A stretch of 64,000 nucleotides of DNA. It comes from an uncultured Bacilli bacterium (GTDB taxonomy: Bacteria > Bacillota_I > Bacilli_A > RFN20 > CAG-826). The translations under genes and the position numbers were made by a program. Below the pieces are notes generated by a model, which saw only the letters and a program-made list of their open reading frames with translations, ran no database searches and was not told the origin of the DNA. Position 1 is the stretch's first letter. The number at the start of each line of letters is the position of its first letter. Location: assembly GCA_944327845.1 (NCBI GenBank), contig CALVHN010000004.1, forward strand, positions 1 to 64,000. Reading direction: 5' to 3'. Of the stretch, positions 38,656 to 47,188 are shown in pieces.

Positions 38656-40365
38656 ATGGAAACTAAATCTATAAAGAAAAAAATGTTTGATAAAGATTAT
38701 CTTAAAGAAAGATATGGCTTTAATTTTGCTCACTTTTTAACTCTGGTTAAAATGCTTTTGCAAGATAAATTAAAGATATCTTTTAAAGCTAATAAAAAAC
38801 AATCAATTATTAAGATTATATCTTTTGTTGTTGGTTTTATTGTTTTAACAGCGGCTAGCTGGCTTTTATATTATATTGTTCAACTTTTACACTTATTTTC
38901 TGTTTTAAGTTATATTCCTTTAACTGTTCCTTCACTTATTTCAACAGTTATATTTGTTTTAGCTTTTTTAGGAGCAATTTTTGGTTTAACTAGAACTTTA
39001 TATTATAGTAATGATAATCGATTGATGATTACATATCCTTGTAATGGTAATACAATCTTTTTAGCGAGGTTATTTGTTTATTTTGTAAATGAAGTTATCC
39101 GAAATTCAGTAATTCAAATTCCTTTGTTTTTAGGCTATATGATTGTTATGAATTTTCCTTTATATATGGTTATATGGCTAATAATTGGAATTGTTTTAGT
39201 TACTTTTGTTGAAGTATTACTCGCAAGTTTAATTTCTATTCCAGTATATTATGCCAATCGTTTTTTAGAAAAATTTTCATTAATAAAGTCATTTATAAGT
39301 TTATTTATTATTTTTATAATTGTTGGTGGAATATCTTATATTGTTTATCTTATTCCTGAAAGTATTGATATTTTTACTAATTGGGGACCATATTTTAGAA
39401 GAATTCAAGCTTTTTTAAATGGCTATGGAACTTATTGTTCTCCATTTTATTTTCTTACTCAATTTTTAATTGGGAATTTAAATGGTTTTGTTGTTCAACC
39501 TTTTACTTTAACAACTTTATATGTTGGCTTAGTTTTAATTGGCTCTATTGCTTTATTGTTTGGTTTATGTTTATTAGTTGTTAATCCAATATATTTTAAA
39601 CTTGCTAGTGAATCTTTTGAATTTGAAAGTGATACTACCTTTATTTCAAAAAGAGTTAAGAAAAGAAGATATGTTAATTCTCAAATTCATAAAGAATTAC
39701 TCCTTTTCTTAAAAGATCCAAATTATTCTACTTCAATTATTGGTTCGTTTATTTTCTTACCTATTATTCTTACTTTAATGAATAAATTATATGGTGCAAT
39801 GAATGTTAATCATTTTGGAGATTATATTGTTTCTTGTGTAAATGTTTTAGTAATTTTAATTATTGCTTTAAATTCTAATTCTGTTGTTGCTAAATCTTAT
39901 TCTGATGAAGGAAATGCTTTTAAATATAATTTAGTTTATCCTAAAAATAGTTATTTCCTTTTGTTTTCAAAAAATATTATTCCATTTAGTATTGGTGCAG
40001 TTTCAATTTTAATTTCTTGTTGTTTATTTGGATTTTTAAAAGATTATGGTGCAGTTGAAGTAACTTTAATGTTTTTTGGAATAATTTTTATTTATTTAGC
40101 TCATATGTTATTTGCTTCTCAACTTGATTTTTGTTCGATTACATCGCAATTTTCTCGTTCTTCAGCCCAAACTAAAGCTCAAAGAGTTATTTCAATTACT
40201 GCGTTTGTTATTCCTATAATTTTAGTTTTACTTTTCTTCTTATATCTTAATGACAATATTTTAACGGCCTATATTAAATTATTAGTTCTTGGAATTATTA
40301 TCTTTGCTATTTCCTTATGGATTTATATTTTAAGGGTAAAATTAGTTTATCAGGAGGGAAATTAA
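38656..40365 (+). CDS. ABC exporter permease, about 12 membrane segments
   Basis: This 569-residue membrane protein has a cytoplasmic N-terminus of about 55 residues and about 12 hydrophobic helices grouped as 6 + 6. A basic cytoplasmic region (SKRVKKRRYVNSQIHKELLLFLKDP) lies in the middle. The segment LMITYPCNGNTIFLARLFVYF resembles the conserved helix-loop of ABC-2-type putative exporters. With the preceding ATPase it should form the transporter. Substrate unknown. It has the usual exporter association with a CcmA-type ATPase and follows it by four bases. Confidence 0.75.
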   Translation: METKSIKKKMFDKDYLKERYGFNFAHFLTLVKMLLQDKLKISFKANKKQSIIKIISFVVGFIVLTAASWLLYYIVQLLHLFSVLSYIPLTVPSLISTVIFVLAFLGAIFGLTRTLYYSNDNRLMITYPCNGNTIFLARLFVYFVNEVIRNSVIQIPLFLGYMIVMNFPLYMVIWLIIGIVLVTFVEVLLASLISIPVYYANRFLEKFSLIKSFISLFIIFIIVGGISYIVYLIPESIDIFTNWGPYFRRIQAFLNGYGTYCSPFYFLTQFLIGNLNGFVVQPFTLTTLYVGLVLIGSIALLFGLCLLVVNPIYFKLASESFEFESDTTFISKRVKKRRYVNSQIHKELLLFLKDPNYSTSIIGSFIFLPIILTLMNKLYGAMNVNHFGDYIVSCVNVLVILIIALNSNSVVAKSYSDEGNAFKYNLVYPKNSYFLLFSKNIIPFSIGAVSILISCCLFGFLKDYGAVEVTLMFFGIIFIYLAHMLFASQLDFCSITSQFSRSSAQTKAQRVISITAFVIPIILVLLFFLYLNDNILTAYIKLLVLGIIIFAISLWIYILRVKLVYQEGN

Positions 40366-40367
40366 TT

Positions 40368-40853
40368 ATGAAGAAAAGTGTTATATTATTAATTTCTTGT
40401 ATTTGTATAATTTCGATTGTTATTGTTGCTTTTTTTGGAGTTAGTGCACAAAACATTTCACCTATTATTTATATTACCTCTGTTGAAATTTTAGATATGG
40501 ATGGAAATGAAATTCCTGAAAATGTGACCAATCCTGATGCAAAATCATTTAATATTACATTTAATCCTACTTTTGAAAATGAAGGTGTTCAATATATGGA
40601 ATATGTTTTTTCAACAAAAATTCTTCCTGATAACGCAACGAATAATAGTATTTTATATTCATGTGATTCAACTGATGGAACTGTTGAATGTTTAAATGCT
40701 CAAGGCGGTGGATTTGTTTTTAGAGAAATTAATAATCCTAGTGTTCCTTTTTATGTTACCAGAGTTAATTGTCGTTCTAATGATGGCGGAAGACAAGTTA
40801 ATGACACTATATTGTTATTAGTTGATTATCGTGAATATCTTGACATTATTTAA
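40368..40853 (+). CDS. Secreted or membrane-anchored Ig-like protein
   Basis: The start at 40368 was chosen for its AGGAGG site (40353-40358); an in-frame ATG at 40317 lies inside the upstream gene. The 161-residue product starts with a single hydrophobic helix (about 4-24), which could be a signal peptide ending near VSAQN or an anchor. The rest is beta-rich (YITSVEILDMDGNEIPENV; NITFNPTFENEGVQY) and reads like one Ig-like domain with two Cys in the middle (LYSCDSTDGTVEC) that might form a disulfide. No known family. Last gene of the export locus. Confidence 0.65.
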   Translation: MKKSVILLISCICIISIVIVAFFGVSAQNISPIIYITSVEILDMDGNEIPENVTNPDAKSFNITFNPTFENEGVQYMEYVFSTKILPDNATNNSILYSCDSTDGTVECLNAQGGGFVFREINNPSVPFYVTRVNCRSNDGGRQVNDTILLLVDYREYLDII

Positions 40854-40911
40854 TTAAAATTATTTAATTTGACTAATTTAAAATTTACTCGATAATAAAT
40901 AAATTTTTAAT

Positions 40912-40929
40912 TTGGTAAAAAAATACTGA
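40912..40929. promoter_or_regulatory. Operator-like site 1 upstream of rex
   Basis: TTGGTAAAAAAATACTGA is an imperfect 7-4-7 inverted repeat. It matches site 2 (40988-41005) at 16 of 18 positions. Rex operators have the same 7-4-7 layout (TTGTGAA-N4-TTCACAA type), so this is a candidate autoregulatory Rex site. Confidence 0.5.
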
Positions 40930-40956
40930 ATTGTTTAATAATTTTTATTTTTAATC

Positions 40957-40984
40957 TTGTTTTTTGATGTGGACTTGTTATAAT
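40957..40984 (+). promoter_or_regulatory. Promoter of rex-adhE
   Basis: TTGTTT (40957-40962), a 16-base spacer and TATAAT (40979-40984), the latter also preceded by TGT (extended -10). Initiation is expected near 40991, inside operator-like site 2, about 18 bases before the rex ATG. No Shine-Dalgarno site is visible in that leader. Confidence 0.65.
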
Positions 40985-40987
40985 TAA

Positions 40988-41005
40988 TCGGTAAAAAATT
41001 ACTGA
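40988..41005. promoter_or_regulatory. Operator-like site 2 at the rex transcription start
   Basis: TCGGTAAAAAATTACTGA is a 7-4-7 palindrome with one mismatched pair. It lies across the predicted transcription start and ends four bases before the rex start, a position where a bound repressor would block initiation. Confidence 0.55.
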
Positions 41006-41008
41006 ATT

Positions 41009-41656
41009 ATGTCAAAGAACCTTTCAAAGAATCAATTAAGAAGATTACCTGAGTATCTAACTTTATTAAGAAACTTGAAGCAAAATGGCATCAAGTATAT
41101 TTCTTGTCAAACAATTGCAGATTGTTTAAATCTTAATAAAGAACTTGTTAGAAAAGATATTGCAGCTGTTTCTTCATATGATGGTGTTCCTAATAAAGGA
41201 AGGGACATTGTTTTATTGATCAAAGATTTTGAAAAAATTCTTGGATATGATTCTTCACACAACGCAGTATTAGTTGGAGTTGGAAGTTTAGGCAAAGCCC
41301 TTTTATGTTATGATGGCTTTTCTACTTATGGATTAAAAATTGTTGGAGCTTTTGATAGAAATCCTGAATTAATTGGAAGAACTATTAATGACATCCATAT
41401 TTATGATTCAAGAAGAATGTTTGGAACTTTATCAACTTTGAACGCTAATATTGGAATTATTTGTGTACCATCGGGCTTTGCTCAAGAAGTTGCAAATGAT
41501 TTAGTTGATAGTGGAATTGAAGCAATTTGGAATTTTGCTCCAACAAAAATTGAGGTTAAAAAAGATGTAATTTTATCCAATATGGATATGGCAACATCTT
41601 TAGCTGTTTTATCTCATCAATTGTATTTAAAAAAGAACAAAAGGAAGGAGAATTAA
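41009..41656 (+). CDS. rex: Redox-sensing transcriptional repressor Rex
   Basis: This 215-residue Rex has an N-terminal winged helix (about 1-75) with the diagnostic LNLNKELVRKDIAAV recognition region (Rex family: QVRKDL-like) and a C-terminal Rossmann domain with VGVGSLGKALLCY (about 88-100). The final dimer-swap helix region (MDMATSLAVLSHQLYLKK) is present. Rex binds DNA when NAD+ is high and leaves it when NADH rises, which turns on fermentative dehydrogenases. The next gene is adhE, starting right after the rex stop, so target and regulator share a transcript. Confidence 0.94.
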   Translation: MSKNLSKNQLRRLPEYLTLLRNLKQNGIKYISCQTIADCLNLNKELVRKDIAAVSSYDGVPNKGRDIVLLIKDFEKILGYDSSHNAVLVGVGSLGKALLCYDGFSTYGLKIVGAFDRNPELIGRTINDIHIYDSRRMFGTLSTLNANIGIICVPSGFAQEVANDLVDSGIEAIWNFAPTKIEVKKDVILSNMDMATSLAVLSHQLYLKKNKRKEN

Positions 41657-44272
41657 ATGGAAGAGTATACTTATCCAAAAGAAGTCGTTACTGAAATTGA
41701 TGCTTTAGTCGATAAAGCAACAGTTTGCTTAAATGAATTTAGAAATTTAAATCAAGAACAAGTTGATTATATTGTTGCTAAAGTTTCTTGTGCTGTCTTA
41801 GATCATCACGAATATCTTGCACGTTTAGCACTTGAAGAAACAAAAAGAGGTGTTTTTGAAGATAAATGTACTAAAAACCTTTTTGCTTGTGAATATGTCG
41901 TTAACAATATGAGACATTTAAAAACTTGTGGAATTATTTCTGAAGATCCTGTTACTGGAATTACAGAAGTTGCAGATCCTTTAGGAGTAATTGCTGGTGT
42001 TACTCCTGTTACTAATCCAACAAGTACAGTTATTTTTAAATGTTTAATTTGTTTAAAAACAAGAAATCCAATTATTTTTGGTTTTCATCCAAATGCTCAA
42101 AAATGCTGTGTTGAAACTGCAAAAATTATTGAAGAAGCTGCTGTTAAAGCTGGTGCACCTAAAAATTGTGTTCAATATATTTCAAATCCATCCCTTGATG
42201 CAACTAAGTATTTAATGCATCATCCAGGAGTTGCTTCAATTTTAGCTACTGGTGGTAATTCAATGGTAAGAGAAGCATATAGTTGTGGAAAACCTGCGCT
42301 TGGAGTTGGTGCTGGAAATGTTCCTGCATATGTTGAAAAAACATGTAATGTTGCTCAAGCAGCAAATGATATTTTAATGTCAAAAGCATTTGATAATGGT
42401 ATGGTTTGTGCTTCTGAGCAAGTTGCAATCGTTGATAAAGAAGTATATGACGAATTCTTAAAAGATTTAGAAAAATATGGTGCATATATTTGTAATGATG
42501 AAGAAAAGAAACTTCTTGAAAAATATATGTTTAGACCTACAAAAGATGGAAAATCCACTGCTTTATTCTCAGGTCTTGTTGGTCATCCAGCATATGAAAT
42601 TGCACATGAAGCAGGATTTGAAGTTCCTGAAAAAACCCCTATTTTAGTCGCTAAAATTTCAAAAATTGGAATGGAAGAACCTTTATCAAGAGAAAAACTT
42701 TCACCAGTACTAGGTATTTTAAAAGTTAAATCTAATGAAGAAGGTTTAAATGCTGCTGAACAAATGGTTGAGCTTGGTGGATTAGGACATTCTGCTTGTA
42801 TTCATTCAACAAATGAAGAATTAGTTAAACAATTTGGTGAAAAATTAAAAGCTTGCAGAATCATTTGGAATTCTCCTACATCTTTCGGTGGAATCGGTAA
42901 TATTTATAATTCCTTTATACCATCTATGACTTTAGGTTGTGGTTCATATGGTCATAACTCAGTTAGTGGAAACGTTGGTGCTATTAACTTAATTAATATT
43001 AAGAAGATTGGAAAAAGGAGAAATAATATGCAATGGTTTAAACTTCCAAGCAAGATTTACTTTGAAAGAAATTCAATTCAATATTTAATTGATTGTAAAA
43101 ATGTAGAAAAAGTATTTATTGTTACTGATAAATCTATGGTTCAACTTGGATTTATGAATAAGATTGTCGATCAATTAAAATTAAGAAGAAACGAAGTTAG
43201 TATCCAATTATTTACTGATGTTGAACCAGATCCAGATATTAAGACAGTTAGAGCTGGTGCTAAATTAATGGATTCATTTAAACCTGATACAATCATCGCT
43301 TTAGGTGGTGGTTCGGTTATGGATGCTGCAAAAGGTATGTGGTTATTCTATGAAAATCCTGAAGTTAATTTTGATGATTTAAAACAAAAATTCATGGATA
43401 TTAGAAAAAGAGCATTCAGATTCCCTCAATTAGGTAGAAAAACAAAATTAATTTGTATTCCTACAACTAGTGGAACAGGTAGTGAAGTTACTCCATTTGC
43501 TGTCATTTCTGATCATGAAAATCAAAAGAAATATCCTTTAACTGATTATTCTTTAACTCCAACAATTGCTATTGTTGATCCAGAATTTACTACAAACTTA
43601 CCTCCTCAAGTTACTGCAGATACTGGAATGGATGTTTTATGTCACGCAGTTGAAGCTTATGTTTCAATGTTAGCAAGCGACTTTACAGATGGTTTAGCAA
43701 AACAAGCAATTGAACTTGTTTTTGGATATTTAGAAAGAGCTGTAAAAGATGGAAAACATGATTTAGAAGCTAGAGAAAAGATTCATAATGCAGCTACAAT
43801 TGCTGGTATGGCTTTTGCTAATGCTTTCTTAGGTATGTGTCACTCTATGGCTCATAAAGTTGGTGGTTTCTTTGCACTTCCTCATGGAAGAATTATTGGA
43901 ATCTTATTACCTTATGTTATTAGATATAACGGACAAATTCCTCAAAAATTAGGAACATGGCCAAAATATAAAGTTTATGATGCAGATAAACGTTATGCTA
44001 AACTTGCTCATCTTTTAGGTTTAAAAGCTAAAAATGATGCAGAAGGAGTTGAAGCATTTGCTAATGCTGTCTATGATTTAAGTATGAGAATCGGTGAAAA
44101 ACCATCATTCAAAGATTGGGGAATCGATGAAAAAGAATTTATGGATCATGTTGAAGAAATTGCATATCTTGCTTATGAAGATCAATGTACTCCAGCAAAT
44201 CCAAGAATTCCTCTTGTTCAAGATATGATTCAAATCTTAAAAGACGCATATTACGGAAATTTTAAAAAATAA
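41657..44272 (+). CDS. adhE: Bifunctional acetaldehyde-CoA/alcohol dehydrogenase
   Basis: This 871-residue AdhE reduces acetyl-CoA to ethanol in two NADH-dependent steps. The N-terminal aldehyde dehydrogenase domain (about 1-440) shows catalytic Cys251 in GMVCASEQ and the preceding GGNSMVREAYSCGKPALGVG segment. The C-terminal iron-dependent alcohol dehydrogenase (about 455-871) shows GGGSVMDAAKGMW, TTSGTGSEVTPFAVI and the metal-binding His set in CHAVEAYVS, MCHSMAHKVGG and LPHGR. AdhE forms spirosomes in other bacteria. A GGAG site lies in the rex 3' end. It is the main NADH sink under anaerobic sugar fermentation and a classic Rex target. Confidence 0.96.
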   Translation: MEEYTYPKEVVTEIDALVDKATVCLNEFRNLNQEQVDYIVAKVSCAVLDHHEYLARLALEETKRGVFEDKCTKNLFACEYVVNNMRHLKTCGIISEDPVTGITEVADPLGVIAGVTPVTNPTSTVIFKCLICLKTRNPIIFGFHPNAQKCCVETAKIIEEAAVKAGAPKNCVQYISNPSLDATKYLMHHPGVASILATGGNSMVREAYSCGKPALGVGAGNVPAYVEKTCNVAQAANDILMSKAFDNGMVCASEQVAIVDKEVYDEFLKDLEKYGAYICNDEEKKLLEKYMFRPTKDGKSTALFSGLVGHPAYEIAHEAGFEVPEKTPILVAKISKIGMEEPLSREKLSPVLGILKVKSNEEGLNAAEQMVELGGLGHSACIHSTNEELVKQFGEKLKACRIIWNSPTSFGGIGNIYNSFIPSMTLGCGSYGHNSVSGNVGAINLINIKKIGKRRNNMQWFKLPSKIYFERNSIQYLIDCKNVEKVFIVTDKSMVQLGFMNKIVDQLKLRRNEVSIQLFTDVEPDPDIKTVRAGAKLMDSFKPDTIIALGGGSVMDAAKGMWLFYENPEVNFDDLKQKFMDIRKRAFRFPQLGRKTKLICIPTTSGTGSEVTPFAVISDHENQKKYPLTDYSLTPTIAIVDPEFTTNLPPQVTADTGMDVLCHAVEAYVSMLASDFTDGLAKQAIELVFGYLERAVKDGKHDLEAREKIHNAATIAGMAFANAFLGMCHSMAHKVGGFFALPHGRIIGILLPYVIRYNGQIPQKLGTWPKYKVYDADKRYAKLAHLLGLKAKNDAEGVEAFANAVYDLSMRIGEKPSFKDWGIDEKEFMDHVEEIAYLAYEDQCTPANPRIPLVQDMIQILKDAYYGNFKK

Positions 44273-44305
44273 TAACTCTCATAAATAAATCCCATAAATC
44301 TTCAA

Positions 44306-44345
44306 GAAAACTCTAAAGTGATTTACACTTTAGAGTTTTCTTTTT
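44306..44345 (+). terminator. Intrinsic terminator of rex-adhE
   Basis: A perfect 15-bp stem: GAAAACTCTAAAGTG (44306-44320) with CACTTTAGAGTTTTC (44326-44340), loop ATTTA, followed by TTTTT. The remainder of the gap to 44501 is AT-rich and holds one inverted copy of the dispersed element and a TATAAT at 44474-44479. Confidence 0.92.
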
Positions 44346-44348
44346 AAT

Positions 44349-44365
44349 AAAATCATTGCAAAACC
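44349..44365 (-). repeat. Dispersed intergenic element, inverted copy
   Basis: AAAATCATTGCAAAACC, read on the - strand, is GGTTTTGCAATGATTTT. It lies immediately after the adhE terminator T-run. Confidence 0.42.
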
Positions 44366-44501
44366 TCAATATTTTTTAAAATAATTTTAAAATTTATCTA
44401 TTAATCATGTTTATTTTTTCTTAAAAATTTATTAGAATTATTAAAAAAATTATTTAAGTGAAGTAATTTTAATTATAATTAATCAATCGGAGATAATTTA
44501 T

Positions 44502-46337
44502 ATGGCACTTAATGGAATGGAGTACGATCCTTATGATTTATATTATAAGGGTGGATTAAAAAATCAATTTAGAGAAAATACAACTAATTTTTATGAAAAA
44601 TTAGCTAAAGAAGCTAACATTGATAAAGAAAGAAATAAGGAAATAGTTAATCAAGTAAATAAATTACAAAAGAAAATAGATGATGTTAGTGGAAAATTAG
44701 GTATTTTTAAGTTTTTAAAAGTTTTATTAATTATTCTTATTATTGGAAGTGCAGTTTCAATAATTATTGGAATATTTGCTTTTTATAATGAGGCTAAAAA
44801 TTCCTTATTAGTAGGTGGATTATGTTTAGGAATAGGAATTGCAGTTTTAATTATCTCACTTTTACTTTTATTCTTAGTTGTAAATAAAAAATGTAAAAAT
44901 TTAAATAATTCTCTTCAAAAATTAGAAGATAAAAAAAATAGTGCAATAAATGAAGGTAGAATGCAATTATTACCTCTTTTAGGGCGTTTTTCTTTTAAAG
45001 ATTTTATTAATTTAGTTAACGGAATGAATATCAATATTAAATTAGATGATAAAGTTGATCAAAAGAAACTTTTACTTTTATCAAACTTATTTCATTATAA
45101 TTCAAATTTAAATATTGATGAATGTGTCTTTGACTGTATATCAGGAAATATTGATGATAATCCATTTTTAAGAGTTCAATTATTTAATCGTAATATCATT
45201 AATAAAACTTATACCGGAACTAGAGTTATAACTTGGACTGAAACTTATCGAGATGGTCAAGGTAACTTACAAGTAAGAACGGAAAGTGATACACTCGTTG
45301 CTCATTACACTGCTCCAGCCGCAGTATTTTATAAAAACTCTTTTGTAATTTATGGAAATGAAGCTGCTCCTAATTTATCTTTTTTAAGAACTCCATCTGG
45401 ATTAGAGTTAATTCATGATAAAAAAGATGTTGAAAAAATAATAAATAAAAATTATAAAAAATTAAAGAGTTTAAGTGAAAAAACCTCGCTAAAAGGCAAT
45501 AAAATTACTCTTTTAGCTAATGAAGATTTTGAAGGATTATTTAACTGCAACGATAGAGACAATGAAGTAGAATATCGTTTACTTTTCACTCCTCTTGCTC
45601 AACAAAATTTACTTGAAGTAATAACTTCAGCTACTCCATATGGAGATGATTTTTCATTTAAAAAGATGAAAAAATTAAACATTGTTAGTGCAAAACATTC
45701 TCAACATTTAATTAATTTTGATTATCAATCTGAATTATTCTTCTTTGAATATGATTATGAAAGATTGACTACAAATTATATTAATAAAATGTGTGAAGCT
45801 TTTGAAAGCTTATATTTTGATTTAATTCCTTTACTTTGTATTCCTTTATATCAAATGAGTGAACCTGAAGTTTATGATCCAATTCAAAATTCAAGAAACG
45901 TTTCAGATTATGAAGCTGAAAGCTTAGTTAATCACTCTTCACCTGAATTATTTAGAAATCCTAATGCTAATACTGAACAAATTTTGAAGGTTAAATATCT
46001 TGATTCTATCGATGGGAGCGATATTTTTAGCGTTAATTCCCAATCTTATAATAAGGTGAGAAGAGTTGAACAAATTCCTTGTTTATGTAGAAATGGACAA
46101 ACTTATTTAGTTCCTGTTGTTTGGTATGAATTCATCCCATTTAATAGAGATACTAAAATCGCTATTCGTAACATAAATGATAATAATCTCGCTTCAAATA
46201 ATAATCAAAACAATAATCAAAATATTTATCGCTATAAAAACTTTGCAGCATATTATTTAAATCAAAATAATTTAAATGAAGAAGAAAATAAATTATTTAA
46301 AGAAACAAGCGATAAATCATATACTTTTTATAAATAA
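44502..46337 (+). CDS. Large two-helix membrane protein paired with LemA
   Basis: This 611-residue protein has a polar N-terminus with a short coiled coil (about 38-65), two membrane helices (about 68-94 and 99-126) joined by a short loop, a second short coiled coil (about 130-150), and about 450 residues of mostly soluble sequence that should lie in the cytoplasm. The soluble part has a WTETYRDGQGNLQVRTESD beta region. The C-terminus is Asn-rich (NNNQNNNQN). The family is not recognised. The next gene is lemA, 90 bases on, with its own TATAAT at 46396-46401, so the pair may act together at the membrane. Confidence 0.65.
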   Translation: MALNGMEYDPYDLYYKGGLKNQFRENTTNFYEKLAKEANIDKERNKEIVNQVNKLQKKIDDVSGKLGIFKFLKVLLIILIIGSAVSIIIGIFAFYNEAKNSLLVGGLCLGIGIAVLIISLLLLFLVVNKKCKNLNNSLQKLEDKKNSAINEGRMQLLPLLGRFSFKDFINLVNGMNINIKLDDKVDQKKLLLLSNLFHYNSNLNIDECVFDCISGNIDDNPFLRVQLFNRNIINKTYTGTRVITWTETYRDGQGNLQVRTESDTLVAHYTAPAAVFYKNSFVIYGNEAAPNLSFLRTPSGLELIHDKKDVEKIINKNYKKLKSLSEKTSLKGNKITLLANEDFEGLFNCNDRDNEVEYRLLFTPLAQQNLLEVITSATPYGDDFSFKKMKKLNIVSAKHSQHLINFDYQSELFFFEYDYERLTTNYINKMCEAFESLYFDLIPLLCIPLYQMSEPEVYDPIQNSRNVSDYEAESLVNHSSPELFRNPNANTEQILKVKYLDSIDGSDIFSVNSQSYNKVRRVEQIPCLCRNGQTYLVPVVWYEFIPFNRDTKIAIRNINDNNLASNNNQNNNQNIYRYKNFAAYYLNQNNLNEEENKLFKETSDKSYTFYK

Positions 46338-46427
46338 TAAGATTTTAAAGTTTATTATTTACATTAATTTTAATTTAATAAATGTAGAGATATAGTATAA
46401 TAAAGTATCGATTAGGAGGATATCTAT

Positions 46428-47093
46428 ATGGCTAATCAATTAGATGAAATGACTGGACCTATTAACGAACAAGGAAAAGATGTTAATGTTATTCAAAAGC
46501 AAATTCCTGTTAAAGTTGGAGTAGGTTCAACAATTTTTGAAGTAATTCTTTGGGTTTTAGGAATTATTCCTGGTGTTATTTTCTTATTTATGAAAATTAA
46601 AGCTGGAACTTATTTAAGAAGCTTAGAACAAAAAATTCAACATGATGCTTCTCAAATTGATAATTATCTTGAACAAAGAGTTATGATTTTACAAAACGCA
46701 GCTAAATTATTGGATAAAGCTATTGATTTAGATAAAGATGTAATGAAAAGCGTTGCAATGTATCGTGGTGGTGGAAATCATACCGATGTTGAAAGAAATA
46801 ATGCAAGCCAATCATTAGATCGTTTATTTAGAGATGTAAATGTTGCTTTTGAACAATATCCAAATCTTCAAGCACATAATGAAATTGAAGATTGCTTAAA
46901 ACAAAATAGTTATCTTCAAAAAGAAATTACTGCTGCTAGAGAGCTTTATAACGATACTGTTTTTGAATGGAATAGTGCTATTCAACAATGGCCAACAAAA
47001 ATGATTGTTGCTGCTAAAAATGGTTATACTACAAGAATTCCATTTACAACTTCTCAAGAAATTAAAGAAAAGGCTCGTGACGTTTTCTTTTAA
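46428..47093 (+). CDS. lemA: LemA family membrane protein
   Basis: This 221-residue protein has one membrane helix (about 32-56) after a polar N-terminus and then long alpha-helices. LemA landmarks are LEQKIQHDASQIDNYLEQR, the VMILQNAAKLLDKA segment, DRLFRDVNVAFEQYPNLQA and the EWNSAIQQWP region with FTTSQEIKEKARDVFF near the end. LemA proteins are widespread and of uncertain function; they are often found beside membrane proteins of unknown role, as here. A strong AGGAGG site precedes the start. Confidence 0.88.
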   Translation: MANQLDEMTGPINEQGKDVNVIQKQIPVKVGVGSTIFEVILWVLGIIPGVIFLFMKIKAGTYLRSLEQKIQHDASQIDNYLEQRVMILQNAAKLLDKAIDLDKDVMKSVAMYRGGGNHTDVERNNASQSLDRLFRDVNVAFEQYPNLQAHNEIEDCLKQNSYLQKEITAARELYNDTVFEWNSAIQQWPTKMIVAAKNGYTTRIPFTTSQEIKEKARDVFF

Positions 47094-47116
47094 ATCTTAA
47101 ATAATTAAAAATCTTT

Positions 47117-47146
47117 AAAAAAAGGCTACTTAAATAGCCTTTTTTA
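47117..47146 (+). terminator. Intrinsic terminator after lemA
   Basis: GGCTA (47124-47128) pairs with TAGCC (47135-47139). The flanking A-run and T-run extend the stem to about 11 bp, and a TTTTTTATT tail follows. Confidence 0.82.
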
Positions 47147-47156
47147 TTCGTTTTTA

Positions 47157-47165
47157 TGATAAGAT
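47157..47165 (+). promoter_or_regulatory. Extended -10 promoter of cysS
   Basis: TGATAAGAT is an extended -10 directly after the lemA terminator. Initiation near 47172 gives a short leader with AAAAGGAT before the start. The leader is far too short for a T-box riboswitch. Confidence 0.5.
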
Positions 47166-47188
47166 AAATACACTTAAAAGGATTAATT

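Noticed and set aside
42246-42485. Reverse-strand open frames inside adhE (also at 42355-42558)
   Set aside because: They lie entirely within a well-supported enzyme gene, have no ribosome site and low-complexity composition (Gln/His/Leu-rich), so they are shadows of codon bias.
47094-47188. T-box riboswitch before cysS
   Set aside because: Only about 17 bases remain between the promoter and cysS start once the lemA terminator is excluded, far too short, and no T-box sequence is present.
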